64,000 nt of DNA from JBOFFC01 sp051648405 (GTDB taxonomy: Bacteria > Planctomycetota > Planctomycetia > Pirellulales > Lacipirellulaceae), in assembly GCA_051648405.1 (NCBI GenBank), contig JBOFFC010000079.1:1-64000 (forward strand), written 5' to 3'. Numbering within the stretch: the stretch's first letter is position 1; every line of letters starts with the position of its first letter. A model generated the notes under the pieces. That model made no database searches and was not told where the DNA came from. It was given only the letters and a program-made list of their open reading frames with translations. Below are positions 1 to 8,954 of the stretch, one piece after another. A program made the position numbers and the translations under genes.

Positions 1-372
1 CCCCCCCCACTGCCACGGCGCGAGTCGCTCGCCGAGCACCGGCCACGCGAGCAGCACCGCGATCGCCGGCGACATGGCGGTGAACGGCACCACGATCGAC
101 GCGGGGGCCGTCGCGAGGGCCGCGTAGAACGCGACGTTCCCGATGCTCGACACGACCCCCGCGGCGATCGCCAGCCAAACGCCGCGCGCGACCTCGGACG
201 TCGGCTCCGGCTCGCGCAGCCTCCACAACAGCACGAAGATCGGCAGCAGCCCAAGGGTCGAGAGGGCTTGGCACTGCGCGGGGCTCAGGTCGGTGGGGGC
301 GATGCGCAGCAGCACCCCCCAAACGCCCCAGCAGGCGAGAGTGACCACCATCCAGAACAGCCAGCGCGGCAC
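1..372 (-). CDS. EamA/DMT-family permease, N-terminal part (runs off window)
   Basis: The minus-strand frame runs off the left edge, so only the first ~124 residues are present. They form hydrophobic helices typical of a drug/metabolite (EamA) transporter: a first helix with WLFWMVVTLACWGVWGVLL, then a second containing LLPIFVLLW, then LAIAAGVVSSIGNVAFYAAL and the TAPASIVVPFTAMSPAIAVL segment, which is the usual EamA 'APASxVxPxxxLxPxxxxLL' pattern. I chose the GTG at 372 (GAGGG lies about 8 nt upstream); an ATG at 351 is possible. Such proteins are inner-membrane exporters of small metabolites, but the substrate cannot be told. A repeat element lies just upstream at 418-573. Confidence 0.75.
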   Translation of the reverse strand, partial: MPRWLFWMVVTLACWGVWGVLLRIAPTDLSPAQCQALSTLGLLPIFVLLWRLREPEPTSEVARGVWLAIAAGVVSSIGNVAFYAALATAPASIVVPFTAMSPAIAVLLAWPVLGERLAPWQWGG

Positions 373-417
373 GGCCAACCCTCGCGCGACCCGCAGAAAA
401 GACAAGCACGCGGAGTG

Positions 418-573
418 TAGCAGCCTGTTGATTTTTCGACAGGCAGCGTCGTCGCAGGGAGGCGACGTCGAAACCGTGGCGCTTTCGCCGCGGTTTCGCG
501 AGCCGCGAGCGGCTCGGCCGTGAGCTTGGCGAGTTCGAAAAACGCCACGACGGCGTTTTTCAACAGGCTGCTA
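418..573 (-). repeat. 155-bp interspersed repeat, copy 1
   Basis: First of three copies (others 8081-8234 and 35877-36032). In minus orientation it begins TAGCAGCCTGTTGAAAAACG and ends ATCAACAGGCTGCTA, giving ~14-bp terminal inverted repeats. Inside are three further potential hairpins: AAAAACGCC/GGCGTTTTT next to the first end, GAGCCGCtcGCGGCTC in the middle, and the second end folding back on itself. It is roughly 92% identical to copy 3 by eye. It lies between the divergent EamA and amidase genes. No transposase is linked, so a MITE-like or structured non-coding element is the simplest reading. Confidence 0.8.
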
Positions 574-722
574 GCACAGCTCGCTCCGGGCGCGCCCCGC
601 GCGAAGCGGCGATTCCCCGGCGCGACAACGGGGCAAATCGCGGCTTGCCGGGGGGGCGCCGCCGTAGTTACTGTCGAACCGAGGTCTCGATTCGATCCGC
701 GCTCTGACCCCCCGAACCGTCC

Positions 723-1766
723 ATGAAACATCGGCCCACCGCCGCGGCGTCCGCACGACCTGTTTCTTTGCTGGTTGCGCTCGCCTCGGTCGCAACCGTC
801 GCCTTCGCTCAGCCGGCAGGCGCACCGCTCGGGAGGGAGCTCCCGCGCAGTGGGGACGAGATCGTCGTCGCCGGGCGGATGTTCCACACAACGACCCCGG
901 TGGTCCTGTGGACCGACCCCGGTGGCTACGACGCGTACCGCGTCGAGCGCCGCTTCGCCCCCTGGGACAAGGCCGACTGGCGCAGCACCGAGGCGGAAGC
1001 AAAGCTCGACACCCCCGCGCGCTACGGCCTGCGGGGGGCGACCCCCGACGGCGCGCCGCTCGACCAAGCGACGTTCGACCACGTCCGCGGCGGCGGTTGG
1101 TCGCTCGACGAGTTGCGCGGCGTCGTCGATCAGTTCGTCATGCACTACGACGTGTGCGGCTCGAGCCAAACCTGCTTCCGCGTGCTGCACGACGAGCGCT
1201 GCCTGAGCGTGCACTTCATGCTCGACGTCGATGGGACGATCTACCAAACCCTGGACCTCAAGGAGCGCGCCTGGCACGCGACGACTTCTAACACGCGGTC
1301 GATCGGTGTCGAGATCGCGCACATGGGCGCCTACCCCGCGCGGGCCCGCCAGCCGCTCGACCGCTGGTACGCGACCGATGCCGACGGGCGCGTCCGCCTG
1401 ACCCCCCCGAAGCCGTGGGGTGACTTGGGGGTTCGAACCGCCAACTTCGTCGGCCGCCCGGCGCGCAACGAAATCGTCGAAGGAGAGGTGCAGAAGACGG
1501 TTCTGTTCCAATACGACTTCACCACCGAGCAGTACGGGGCGCTGACGAAGCTCACCGCGGCGCTCTGCCGCGTGTTTCCCAAGCTCAAGTGCGACTACCC
1601 GCGCGACGCCGCGGGCAAGCCGCTGCTCGACAAGCTCCCCGACGCGCAGCTCCGCGAGTACAGCGGCGTGCTGGGGCACTTCCACATCCAAGAGAACAAG
1701 ACCGACCCCGGCCCGGCGTTCGACTGGGCACGGGTGGTCGGCGGGGCGCGCAACTTGATCGAGTAA
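723..1766 (+). CDS. Secreted N-acetylmuramoyl-L-alanine amidase (Amidase_2/AmpD-like)
   Basis: A 347-residue protein with a signal peptide (residues 1-29, cleavage near VAFA-Q) and an Amidase_2/PGRP domain at about 130-335. It would cut the bond between N-acetylmuramic acid and L-alanine in peptidoglycan. Zinc ligands by the AmpD pattern are His141 (FVMHYD), His319 (GHFH) and Asp328; the catalytic Glu197 (IGVEIAH) and Lys326 (NKTDPGP) are also present, so it looks active. It has no cell-wall-binding module. The first ~120 residues after the signal are unassigned. It stands alone: the repeat lies upstream and a long non-coding stretch downstream. It acts in the periplasm or outside the cell. 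Confidence 0.88.
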   Translation: MKHRPTAAASARPVSLLVALASVATVAFAQPAGAPLGRELPRSGDEIVVAGRMFHTTTPVVLWTDPGGYDAYRVERRFAPWDKADWRSTEAEAKLDTPARYGLRGATPDGAPLDQATFDHVRGGGWSLDELRGVVDQFVMHYDVCGSSQTCFRVLHDERCLSVHFMLDVDGTIYQTLDLKERAWHATTSNTRSIGVEIAHMGAYPARARQPLDRWYATDADGRVRLTPPKPWGDLGVRTANFVGRPARNEIVEGEVQKTVLFQYDFTTEQYGALTKLTAALCRVFPKLKCDYPRDAAGKPLLDKLPDAQLREYSGVLGHFHIQENKTDPGPAFDWARVVGGARNLIE

Positions 1767-2407
1767 GAACGTTGGCCCGGCGGACGCGGCGCGTTCGCCG
1801 CTTGGGTCCCCTTGCGGGGTCGCATCGCGCACGAGCCCTCGATGAACCGACTCTGGAAGAGCGGCTGGATCACCCGCATCTCCGCATGATGCACCTCCCG
1901 GTCGCGTAACGGCGCCGCGGCGATCAGCCGCTCCCTGGGCTCGTGGATCGTGAAGTCGTGGTACGGACTCGACCGGTACAGCCGCTAGAGAGCTCGTCGC
2001 GGAGCGCGAGCAACTATGTCTCCAGGTCGAGGAAGAACTCGGCCCGGTTTACCGCTCCGTTTGCCGCGTAGCACGTCGTGGGCGGCCCCAACAGCTGCCG
2101 GTCGAGACGACCCGGTCAAGCAGGTGCATGTGGCGTTTCAAAACAGCCTCCGAATCGCGAATCGCTGAGAAATGGTTGACGGACTGCTTCGCTACTGGTA
2201 GGACCGACATAATCGCTCGGGGCTTCGTCGCACCGACCCCTCGCAGGCCGCCCTTGCCGGAGGTCGTGCGGTAAGAGGCCACGGAGAGCACCGGCGCACT
2301 TCGTCGTCTGTTGTTTGCCCGCCTGCTTGGTGCAATCCATGGCTCCGCCGCCAGCATCGTTCCGTGTTAGTGTGCAGACGCGTCTTGAACGGTCATCGTG
2401 GCGGTTC
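1767..2407. other. Intergenic stretch, no convincing gene
   Basis: About 640 bases without a supportable gene. A short stem GACCCC-gcaa-GGGGACC sits near 1804-1822, just after the amidase, and could act as a weak terminator. A plus-strand frame stays open from about 1955 to 2275 but has no normal start codon, no Shine-Dalgarno and no recognisable motif, so I do not call it. Base composition falls here and stays lower through 4924, which suggests the left border of transferred DNA. Confidence 0.4.
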
Positions 2408-3073
2408 ATGCGTCGGTGTGGCGTAGCGTTCTTGCTGGTTGTTGTCGGCGGGCGGTCTGTAGTGGCCGACGAGGTGGAGGTGATCGACTGGACCGTAGGA
2501 TGGTCCTACAACGTCCAAGACATGCAAAGTCTTCGCGACATCGACTGCGTCGTCTCGCGACGTGAGGTGACAATCAGCGAACGGAAGCAATCGCACTTTT
2601 GGGCGATACGCGACGTGTTGTACGGAAAACAACGCGACGTGCAAGGCAATCCGACCGGCCCTCGCAGCAGTTTTCTTGTCAACGGACGAGGCGCCGCTGC
2701 TCTGGCGAACGCAGCCCGGGTGTTCTCGGAGGGAGTGGATAGCTCACGACCGGTGTCGGGCAATGCGCACTCCGTTGTCGTGTTCGGATACGAGTCCAGT
2801 GGTCTGGACTTCCGTATTGCCTCGGTGGAGTGCGGGCCGAAGAGGATCGACGTCCGTTACTTCCTGGAGAGGCGAAGCACGATGGACTCCAAGTCGTTTG
2901 TCGCGATCATACCCGTCAGCGAGAGGCCTGTTGGAAGAGGGTCGATTGCGTTGACGCGTGTCGCGGTAGTCGACCGCAAGGGTCAGCCGGCTTCCCCGCC
3001 GCCCCGTGAGTACGACGACCTGTTGTCGGGAAACTCCACATTCACCGTCATGCCTGGGGAGGGAGTGAAATGA
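2408..3073 (+). CDS. Secreted protein of unknown function, coupled to subtilase
   Basis: I do not recognise this 221-residue protein. It begins with a signal peptide (MRRCGVAFLLVVVGG, cleavage near VVADE). The rest is soluble, mixed alpha/beta by appearance, with no repeats or membrane segments. The ATG at 2408 was chosen because it places the signal peptide at the N-terminus; an in-frame ATG at 2315 only adds an unlikely leader. Its stop overlaps the start of the subtilase gene (ATGA at 3070-3073), so the two are translationally coupled and probably work together. A role as chaperone, inhibitor or partner of the protease is inference only. Codon use is less GC-biased than in neighbouring genes. 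Confidence 0.65.
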   Translation: MRRCGVAFLLVVVGGRSVVADEVEVIDWTVGWSYNVQDMQSLRDIDCVVSRREVTISERKQSHFWAIRDVLYGKQRDVQGNPTGPRSSFLVNGRGAAALANAARVFSEGVDSSRPVSGNAHSVVVFGYESSGLDFRIASVECGPKRIDVRYFLERRSTMDSKSFVAIIPVSERPVGRGSIALTRVAVVDRKGQPASPPPREYDDLLSGNSTFTVMPGEGVK

Positions 3074-4152
3074 GACCGGCAACGATTGCGGCATTCATAG
3101 TGTTGCAGTTGCATGGTTCCGTGTTCGCCGCGCGTACGGGACCTGGTGGTATTAACTCGGATGTAACGGGCCTCACGGGAGCCGGCATTGCGATCGGACA
3201 AGTGGAGGAGTCGCGGCCATCTAAAGACGGGCTCGACGCGGCTGCGTTCTCTAATCCGCACGTGAGCCCCGCTTTCGTCTACAGCGGATTATCCCCGATT
3301 CCAGCGGCGTCAGGCCAAGGCGTAACGAGCCTCGTAGACGGCCAACACGCGACCGCTGTCGCCGCAATCCTGAACGGCAGCGCCGCAAGTGGCGCCCAGT
3401 ATCGCGGCGTCGCTCCGGATGCGCAGCTCCACGCGACGAGCGAAGACGGAGGGGACAGCGGAATAACATTGTCGTTGCAGCTTATTGCAACGCGTCTGTT
3501 GCAACCGAACATAGACGGCGATCGGGTGCGGGCCGTCAACTATAGCGCAGGAAAACGCATCAACGAACTTGTCTTTAACCTCGACGGGCAGTTTCCAGTT
3601 ACAGCGTTTGTAGACTGGTCTTCATCGGTTCACGACGTGACCTATGTCGTGGCGTGGCCCGGATTTTTTGCCGACATCCCGTCTATACCATCGGACAATT
3701 TCAATGGAATTACCCTAGCGGCAGCGGGTGTGTCACTGCAAGGTCCGCCGGGCGTGTACAGGCAATTTCGTCTCCAGTACGCTAATCCTGAAACTCAAGA
3801 CTCCGACGCGGCTGGTCCCCGGACAAGCATCGACATAATGGCCCCGGGCGAGGACCTGCCGTCGTTGAACTGGCTCGAGGAGGACGTTCCGAGAGAGGGA
3901 GGTAGTTTCGCGACGCCGCATGTGACGGGAGCTGTCGCGCTCTTGCAGCAGTACGCAAAAGGTCGGGTGCAATTGGGCAACCCGGCGTTTCACCCCGTCA
4001 CGTCGCGACGGCACCAGGTGATGAAAGCCGTTATTCTTAATTCAGCGGACAAACTTGATGGAGTACATGGATCGTCCAGGACTGTGATCGATGACGAGTT
4101 CAATGACTTCACTCAAAGCGAAGCGATGCTGCCAGAAATCGCCCCTAGATGA
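3070..4152 (+). CDS. Subtilase (S8 family) catalytic part, ended by frameshift
   Basis: Secreted serine protease, residues 1-360 before a premature stop. A signal peptide (about 1-20) is followed by a peptidase S8-like fold. The His motif is DGQHATAVAAIL and the Ser motif is GGSFATPHVTG with the catalytic Ser intact. The position expected for the catalytic Asp reads GIAIGQVEES, with Glu where Asp is usual, so activity is uncertain. The frame closes at 4152, but homologous C-terminal sequence (LDDKIGAGHLNV, the usual 'D..iGaG.vN' segment of subtilases) continues at once in the +1 frame. Removing one C from the CCCC run at about 4143-4146 would join the two. Its start overlaps the stop of the gene upstream. 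Confidence 0.75.
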   Translation: MRPATIAAFIVLQLHGSVFAARTGPGGINSDVTGLTGAGIAIGQVEESRPSKDGLDAAAFSNPHVSPAFVYSGLSPIPAASGQGVTSLVDGQHATAVAAILNGSAASGAQYRGVAPDAQLHATSEDGGDSGITLSLQLIATRLLQPNIDGDRVRAVNYSAGKRINELVFNLDGQFPVTAFVDWSSSVHDVTYVVAWPGFFADIPSIPSDNFNGITLAAAGVSLQGPPGVYRQFRLQYANPETQDSDAAGPRTSIDIMAPGEDLPSLNWLEEDVPREGGSFATPHVTGAVALLQQYAKGRVQLGNPAFHPVTSRRHQVMKAVILNSADKLDGVHGSSRTVIDDEFNDFTQSEAMLPEIAPR

Positions 4153-4924
4153 CAAGATTGGGGCTGGGCATTTGAACGTACAGCGAGCGGTCGAGCAGTA
4201 TCGGGCGGGGTCAACTGGGACTGGTAACGTCGGGGACGCGGGGTGGGACTTCCGGAGGAGCGGCGGTGTCGGAGATCGGTTTGAGTACGCCATCGGAACC
4301 GCTGTTCAGCAATACGGGTACATCGCCGCCACAGTCGTGTGGGACCGCGTCGTTACCAAGACGGGCAGCACAATGCGGTTTGACCAAGGAGATCAGTTCT
4401 TTCCCTACGCAGACGTGACGGATGTCATAAGCAATCTGGACCTTTACGTTCTGCCAGCTAACTCGAACGACATCGTGGACGCGGTCGCGTCATCGACTAC
4501 CACGGAAGACAACGTGGAGCACATCTTCTTCAAGGCCCAAGCGGGAGGCCAGTACAAGATCGTCGTTCTACACAACGGGGCGCCGTTCGCGTCGTCCGAC
4601 GGCCTCGCTCTTGGGCTGGACGCTCCAACCGATTTCGCCGTCGCGTGGTGGTCGTATGAGCCGACGTTGCAGCGGCCTGGCGACTACGACCGAGACGGAG
4701 ACATCGACCAGGCCGACTACACGGTGTTCACGGCCGGATACGGGCAGCAGGTGTTCCCGGGGCGAGGGGCGGACGGCAACCTCGATGGATTTGTCAATGC
4801 CGCGGACTACACCGTGTGGCGGGACGAACTTGGGGCCCCCTCCGTAGCCGTTCCAGAACCGGGGACGGCACTTCTATTCGCGATGGCAGCGGTGTTTGGC
4901 ATTCCGTCGCGACGCGTGATCTGA
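4091..4924 (+). pseudogene. C-terminal part of the frameshifted subtilase, with dockerin-like repeat and PEP-CTERM
   Basis: This is the downstream half of the gene starting at 3070, in the next frame; meaningful sequence begins near 4145 with PLDDKIGAGHLNVQRAV. It carries the end of the protease domain, a beta-rich domain, two dockerin/EF-hand-like repeats (GDYDRDGDIDQADYTVF and GNLDGFVNAADYTVWRD), then a C-terminal VPEPG motif, a hydrophobic helix and basic residues (PSRR). That tail is the PEP-CTERM surface-sorting signal. The full product would be about 617 residues and surface-attached. The ATG at 4091 is only the first start in this frame, not a believable native start. A true pseudogene, a sequencing error in a homopolymer, or programmed frameshifting are all possible. 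Confidence 0.7.
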
Positions 4925-5212
4925 CGACGGGTGGACGGAAGGCGGCCTACCTCCAACACGTGACGACGGGCCCCAGCGTCTCTCCCGCAACGGAACAGTT
5001 TGCCCAGTCGTCCGGGGCGGCGGGCTAGGGGCCCTTCGGAACCCGATCGGGCCCCTCCTGCTCGGCCGCTTTGGGGTGGGTCGCTGGCGCCCGGCGGATT
5101 ACACTTGGCGGCTGATGAACGGCCATTCGACACCGGGGGTTGCCGCGTTCGCGCGACGCCGCTCCCGCCCGAAGCCCAACCGCGACGTCCGACCCGAGCA
5201 GCCCCGTCTGGC

Positions 5213-8065
5213 ATGGTGAAAAAGCACGCCCCGCACCCCCGAGCGTACCTCGTGCTGCTCGGCACGGCGCTCCTTGCGCCGGTGGTGATCTTCTTGGCGA
5301 TGCGCGCGGTCGCGAGCAACAAGAACGAAGTTTCCGATTGGCTGCCCGCGAGCTACGACGAGACGAAGCAACTGGCGTGGTTCCGCGAGTTCTTCGTCGC
5401 CGACCAGTTCGTCGTCATTAGCTGGGAAGGCTGCACCCTCGGCGCCGACCCCGACGGGCTCGACGACGACCCGCGGATCGAGAAGCTCACCCGAGAGCTC
5501 CGTGCCGCGAAGCTCGACCTCGGCAAAGGGTCCGAGCCCTCCGTCGCGTTTACCGACGTGAAGAGCGGCCGCGACTTGATGCGGACGCTCACCTCTGCGC
5601 CGACGTCGCTGCCGGTTGACGAGGCGACCGCCCGGATCAAGGGGACGATGATCGGCCCCGACGGCGAGCAGACGTGCGTCCTAGCGACGCTCGGCAACTC
5701 GTCGGCGGAGCTGCTGCGCAAGACGGTCGGGCGACCGGTGCGGGCGCCGCTGGGGCTCCGCAAGGAGTACGTCTCGCCGCTGTTCGCCGCCCTCGAGCGG
5801 GCCGGCATCGCCGAGGACGAGGTCCGCCTCGGCGGCCCGCCGATCGACAACGTGGCGATCGACGAGGAGGGGGAGAAGACCCTCGCGCGGCTGGCCGGCC
5901 TCGCGGGCCTGTTCGGGATCGCGCTCGCGTACTGGTCGCTGCGCAACGTGCGGATGACGGCGCTCGTGCTCTGCTGCGGCGTCCTGTCGGCCGCCTTGGC
6001 GCTGGCGATCGTCGCCGCGCTGGGCGACTCGATGGACGCGATCATGATGTCGATGCCGGCTCTGGTCTACGTGCTCGCCGTCTCGGGGGCGATCCACTAC
6101 GTCAACTACTACCGCCAGGCGATCATCTCGCACGGGATCGAGCACGCCGCGCTCGAGGCCCTGCACCACGCCTGGCGACCGGCGATCCTCTGCTCGGCGA
6201 CGACGTCGATCGGCCTGTTCTCGCTGGTCCTCAGCGACATCACCCCGATCCGCAAGTTCGGCTTTTACTCCGGGACGGGAGTGATCGCGATGCTCGCGGT
6301 CCTGTTCTTGATGCTGCCGGCCTTCATGCGGTTCTGGCCCTGGATGCCGAACGACCTAACCCCCGAGCCCGACGGCAACATCACCCCCCCGAAGTCGTTT
6401 TGGCACGGGTACGGCGAGTTTGTTCACCGGCGCCACGCGCTGGTGTTCGCGGGGTGCATGGCGCTGATCGGGGCCCTCTGCATGGGGCTGCCGAAGGTCC
6501 GCACGTCGATCGACCTGATGAAGCTGTTCAGCAGCGACGCGCGGCTGATCACGGACTACCGCTGGTTCGAGGAGAAGCTCGGGCGGCTCGTGCCGATGGA
6601 GCTGGTGGTCCGGTTCCCGAAGTCGGCGCAGCAAGAGCAACTCGCCGCCGACGCAGCGCTCCCGGACCTCGTCGAAAGCCACACGTTCCTCGAACGATTC
6701 GAGCTCGTGTCGCGGCTCGAGAAGTCGATCGCCGAGAGGCTCGGCCCCAAGGGCGCCGACCTTGCGGGGGCGACGATGTCGGCCGCGACCTTCTCGCAGC
6801 AGCTCTCCGAGGCCAAAGCGGGCTTCCGCGCCCAGTCCGAGCGCGCGATCACCGAGAAAGAGCTCAGCGGGAATCGCCGCGGATTCCTCGACAGCGGCTT
6901 CTTGGCGGTCGATCCGAAGTCGGGCGAAGAGCTTTGGCGGATCAGCGTCCGCTTCGCGGCGTTCCACGGGATCGACCACGGCCTGCTCGACGACAAGCTC
7001 CGCAAAGTGGTCGAGCCCGAGTTCACGGCGCGGCGGGCGGCGGTCGATGCGCTCCGCAAGCTGACGGCCATCGAGCGCGCTGTCCCCAGCGGCAAGCGCG
7101 TGCTGGTGCTCACGCCCAAGGAGCCGGGCCTCGTCGCCGCGTCGCTCGGCGCGCAGCTTGCTGGCAAGCGCGTGCAGGCCGCGGCGTTCAACAAACCGCT
7201 CGACCAAGTGACCGAGGCCCAGGCCGAGACGCTCCGGGGGTTCGACGGCGTGATCCTCGCCGCGGGGGATAGCAAAGAGACGCGGGCCGCCGCCAGGAAG
7301 CTGGGGCTCCGAGTGCTTGCGGCCGTCGATGAGAAGCAGAAGCCGCGGAGCGACGGCGCCGAGGTCGGCGTCGTTTACACCGGCGTGATCCCGATCGTGT
7401 ACAAGGCGCAGCAGGCGCTGCTTTCGAGCCTCGTGCAGAGCACTTGGTGGTCGTTCGCGACGATCTTGCCGCTGATGATGTTCGTCTGCCGCGGCGTCGG
7501 CGCGGGGATGGTCGTGATGATCCCCAACACGCTACCGGTGCTGGTGGTGTTCGGCGGCATGGGCTGGCTTGGCATCCCCGTCGATATCGGTTCGATGATG
7601 GCGGCCAGCATCGCCCTCGGCGTTGCCGTCGATGACACGATCCACTTCTTGGCGTGGTTCCGCGACGACTTCCACCGCCTTGGGGACCGGGCCGCGGCGG
7701 TGATGGCGGCGTTCGACCGATCGGCGACCGCCACGCTCCAGGCGTCGCTGATCAATGGCCTGGGGCTCGCGGTCTTCGCCACCAGCTCGTTCACTCCGAC
7801 CCAGCGGTTCGGCTGGCTGATGCTGACGATCTTGTTTGCCGGACTCGCCGCCGAACTGATCATGCTCCCGGCGATCCTGTTCGGTCCGCTGGGGAGCGTC
7901 TTCAAGCCCCCCGAGTCGTCTCCTTGGGACGACGACACGACGGATATCGACACGGACGCCGAGACGGGCGCTGTCGCCGGCTCGACCGCCGAAGCAGCGG
8001 CGTCGTTCGTCGCGAAGCCCCCCAAACCGCACGTCGGGGTGTCGGGCGCGTCGATGAAGCGCTAA
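5213..8065 (+). CDS. RND/MMPL-family membrane exporter
   Basis: A 950-residue inner-membrane protein of the RND superfamily (MMPL/SSD type). It shows the classic two-fold layout: one N-terminal helix (AYLVLLGTALLAPVVIFLAM), a large periplasmic loop, a block of helices (about 220-420, including IMMSMPALVYVLAVSG), a second large loop, then a second block (about 745-890, with GSMMAASIALGVAVDDTIHF). The GVAVDDTIHF segment matches the conserved Asp-rich RND helix 10 motif used in proton coupling. Family members export lipids or hydrophobic compounds. The second loop carries an extra alpha/beta stretch (about 7075-7330). ATG 5213 was chosen over upstream starts because the upstream residues are Pro/Arg-rich and lack hydrophobicity. 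No adaptor protein is adjacent. Confidence 0.85.
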   Translation: MVKKHAPHPRAYLVLLGTALLAPVVIFLAMRAVASNKNEVSDWLPASYDETKQLAWFREFFVADQFVVISWEGCTLGADPDGLDDDPRIEKLTRELRAAKLDLGKGSEPSVAFTDVKSGRDLMRTLTSAPTSLPVDEATARIKGTMIGPDGEQTCVLATLGNSSAELLRKTVGRPVRAPLGLRKEYVSPLFAALERAGIAEDEVRLGGPPIDNVAIDEEGEKTLARLAGLAGLFGIALAYWSLRNVRMTALVLCCGVLSAALALAIVAALGDSMDAIMMSMPALVYVLAVSGAIHYVNYYRQAIISHGIEHAALEALHHAWRPAILCSATTSIGLFSLVLSDITPIRKFGFYSGTGVIAMLAVLFLMLPAFMRFWPWMPNDLTPEPDGNITPPKSFWHGYGEFVHRRHALVFAGCMALIGALCMGLPKVRTSIDLMKLFSSDARLITDYRWFEEKLGRLVPMELVVRFPKSAQQEQLAADAALPDLVESHTFLERFELVSRLEKSIAERLGPKGADLAGATMSAATFSQQLSEAKAGFRAQSERAITEKELSGNRRGFLDSGFLAVDPKSGEELWRISVRFAAFHGIDHGLLDDKLRKVVEPEFTARRAAVDALRKLTAIERAVPSGKRVLVLTPKEPGLVAASLGAQLAGKRVQAAAFNKPLDQVTEAQAETLRGFDGVILAAGDSKETRAAARKLGLRVLAAVDEKQKPRSDGAEVGVVYTGVIPIVYKAQQALLSSLVQSTWWSFATILPLMMFVCRGVGAGMVVMIPNTLPVLVVFGGMGWLGIPVDIGSMMAASIALGVAVDDTIHFLAWFRDDFHRLGDRAAAVMAAFDRSATATLQASLINGLGLAVFATSSFTPTQRFGWLMLTILFAGLAAELIMLPAILFGPLGSVFKPPESSPWDDDTTDIDTDAETGAVAGSTAEAAASFVAKPPKPHVGVSGASMKR

Positions 8066-8080
8066 TCCGTCGGCGGCTCG

Positions 8081-8234
8081 AACAGCCTGTTGAGAAACGC
8101 CGTCGCGGCGCTTCTCAACCTCGCCAACCTCACGGCCGAACCGCTCGCGGCTCGCGAAAGCGCGGCGAAAGCGCCACGGTTTCGGCGTCGCCTCCCTGCG
8201 ACGACGCAGCCGGTTGAAAAATCAACGGCTGTTA
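8081..8234 (+). repeat. 155-bp interspersed repeat, copy 2
   Basis: Plus-orientation copy: it begins AACAGCCTGTTGAGAAACGC and ends ATCAACGGCTGTTA. It is the most diverged of the three copies (for example GCGCTTCTCAACC for the usual GCGTTTTTCAACC), yet the hairpin pairing AGAAACGCC/GGCGcTTCT is largely kept by compensating changes. It fills the gap between the MMPL gene and motB, which converge. Bases 8232-8234 (TTA) are read on the minus strand as the TAA stop codon of motB. Confidence 0.75.
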
Positions 8235-8900
8235 AGGAAGCTCAACGGGCTGCGGCAATTGGTAGACGTCTACCCGCGAGTTCTTCGCCAGCTCGATCTT
8301 GTCGAGTCCCGTGGCGGCCGGCTCGTTCCCCTCGGCCTGGCTGAGCCGAATCAATCGGGGATCGACCCCCAAACGCACGAGCTCGCGTTTCACCGCGACA
8401 CACCGCTGGAAGCACAGTTCCCAGTGGTCCTTGAGGCCGCTGCCGTCGTCGAGCGGCTTGCGCAGGCAATGGCCTCGGACCTCGACCCGCAACCGCTTTC
8501 CGAGGAGGGCGATCGCCCGCTCGGCGAGCAGCTCTTTGTGCGCTGCGGACAGCCCCGCTTCCATCGTTGGGTAGTAGAGCGTGAACCGCGTCGTGTCGAG
8601 GTGCCAGTCCGCCGAGTCGGCGCGATCGACCGCGCCCGGCTGCTCGTCTTGGCCCGCCTTGGCCGCGAACTCGGGCTCGTCACGCCGCTTCGCGCGGAGT
8701 CGCGGCGGGACGGGTTCGCCGTTGGGGTCCCCCTGAGCGGGACCCTCTTCAAACGAGTACGGGTCGCGGAAGTACTCGGCGACCGCTTTCCTCACCTCGG
8801 GCTTCTGCGAGGTGAGCCACATGACCATGAAAAACGCCATCATGGCCGTCACGAAGTCGGCGTACGCGACCTTCCATGCTCCACCGCCACCGCCGCCCAT
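8232..8900 (-). CDS. motB: Flagellar motor stator protein MotB
   Basis: A 222-residue protein with one N-terminal membrane helix and a C-terminal OmpA-like peptidoglycan-binding region. The N-terminus WKVAYADFVTAMMAFFMVMWL is the MotB signature; Asp15 in YADF is the proton-conducting residue. MotB anchors the MotA4MotB2 channel to the cell wall and drives flagellar rotation. It opens with a run of six glycines, and its OmpA-like part (about 105-215) is short, so the protein is smaller than most MotB. Shine-Dalgarno GAGG lies 8 nt before ATG 8900. It lies 54 nt after motA, clearly one operon. Its TAA stop is supplied by the end of repeat copy 2. Confidence 0.9.
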   Translation of the reverse strand: MGGGGGGAWKVAYADFVTAMMAFFMVMWLTSQKPEVRKAVAEYFRDPYSFEEGPAQGDPNGEPVPPRLRAKRRDEPEFAAKAGQDEQPGAVDRADSADWHLDTTRFTLYYPTMEAGLSAAHKELLAERAIALLGKRLRVEVRGHCLRKPLDDGSGLKDHWELCFQRCVAVKRELVRLGVDPRLIRLSQAEGNEPAATGLDKIELAKNSRVDVYQLPQPVELP

Positions 8901-8954
8901 GATTCGCCTCGACCCACAAAGTTAGACGCGACCGCCGCTCGCCCCGTGCAAACG

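Noticed and set aside
418..573. Peptide reading of the repeat (AEPLAARETAAKAPRFRRRL)
   Set aside because: The same peptide appears in all copies because the DNA is a repeat; no start codon or Shine-Dalgarno supports a gene, and stem pairing explains conservation.
1955..2275. Open frame without a start codon after the amidase gene
   Set aside because: No start, no ribosome site and no motif; may be the remains of a gene but not supportable.
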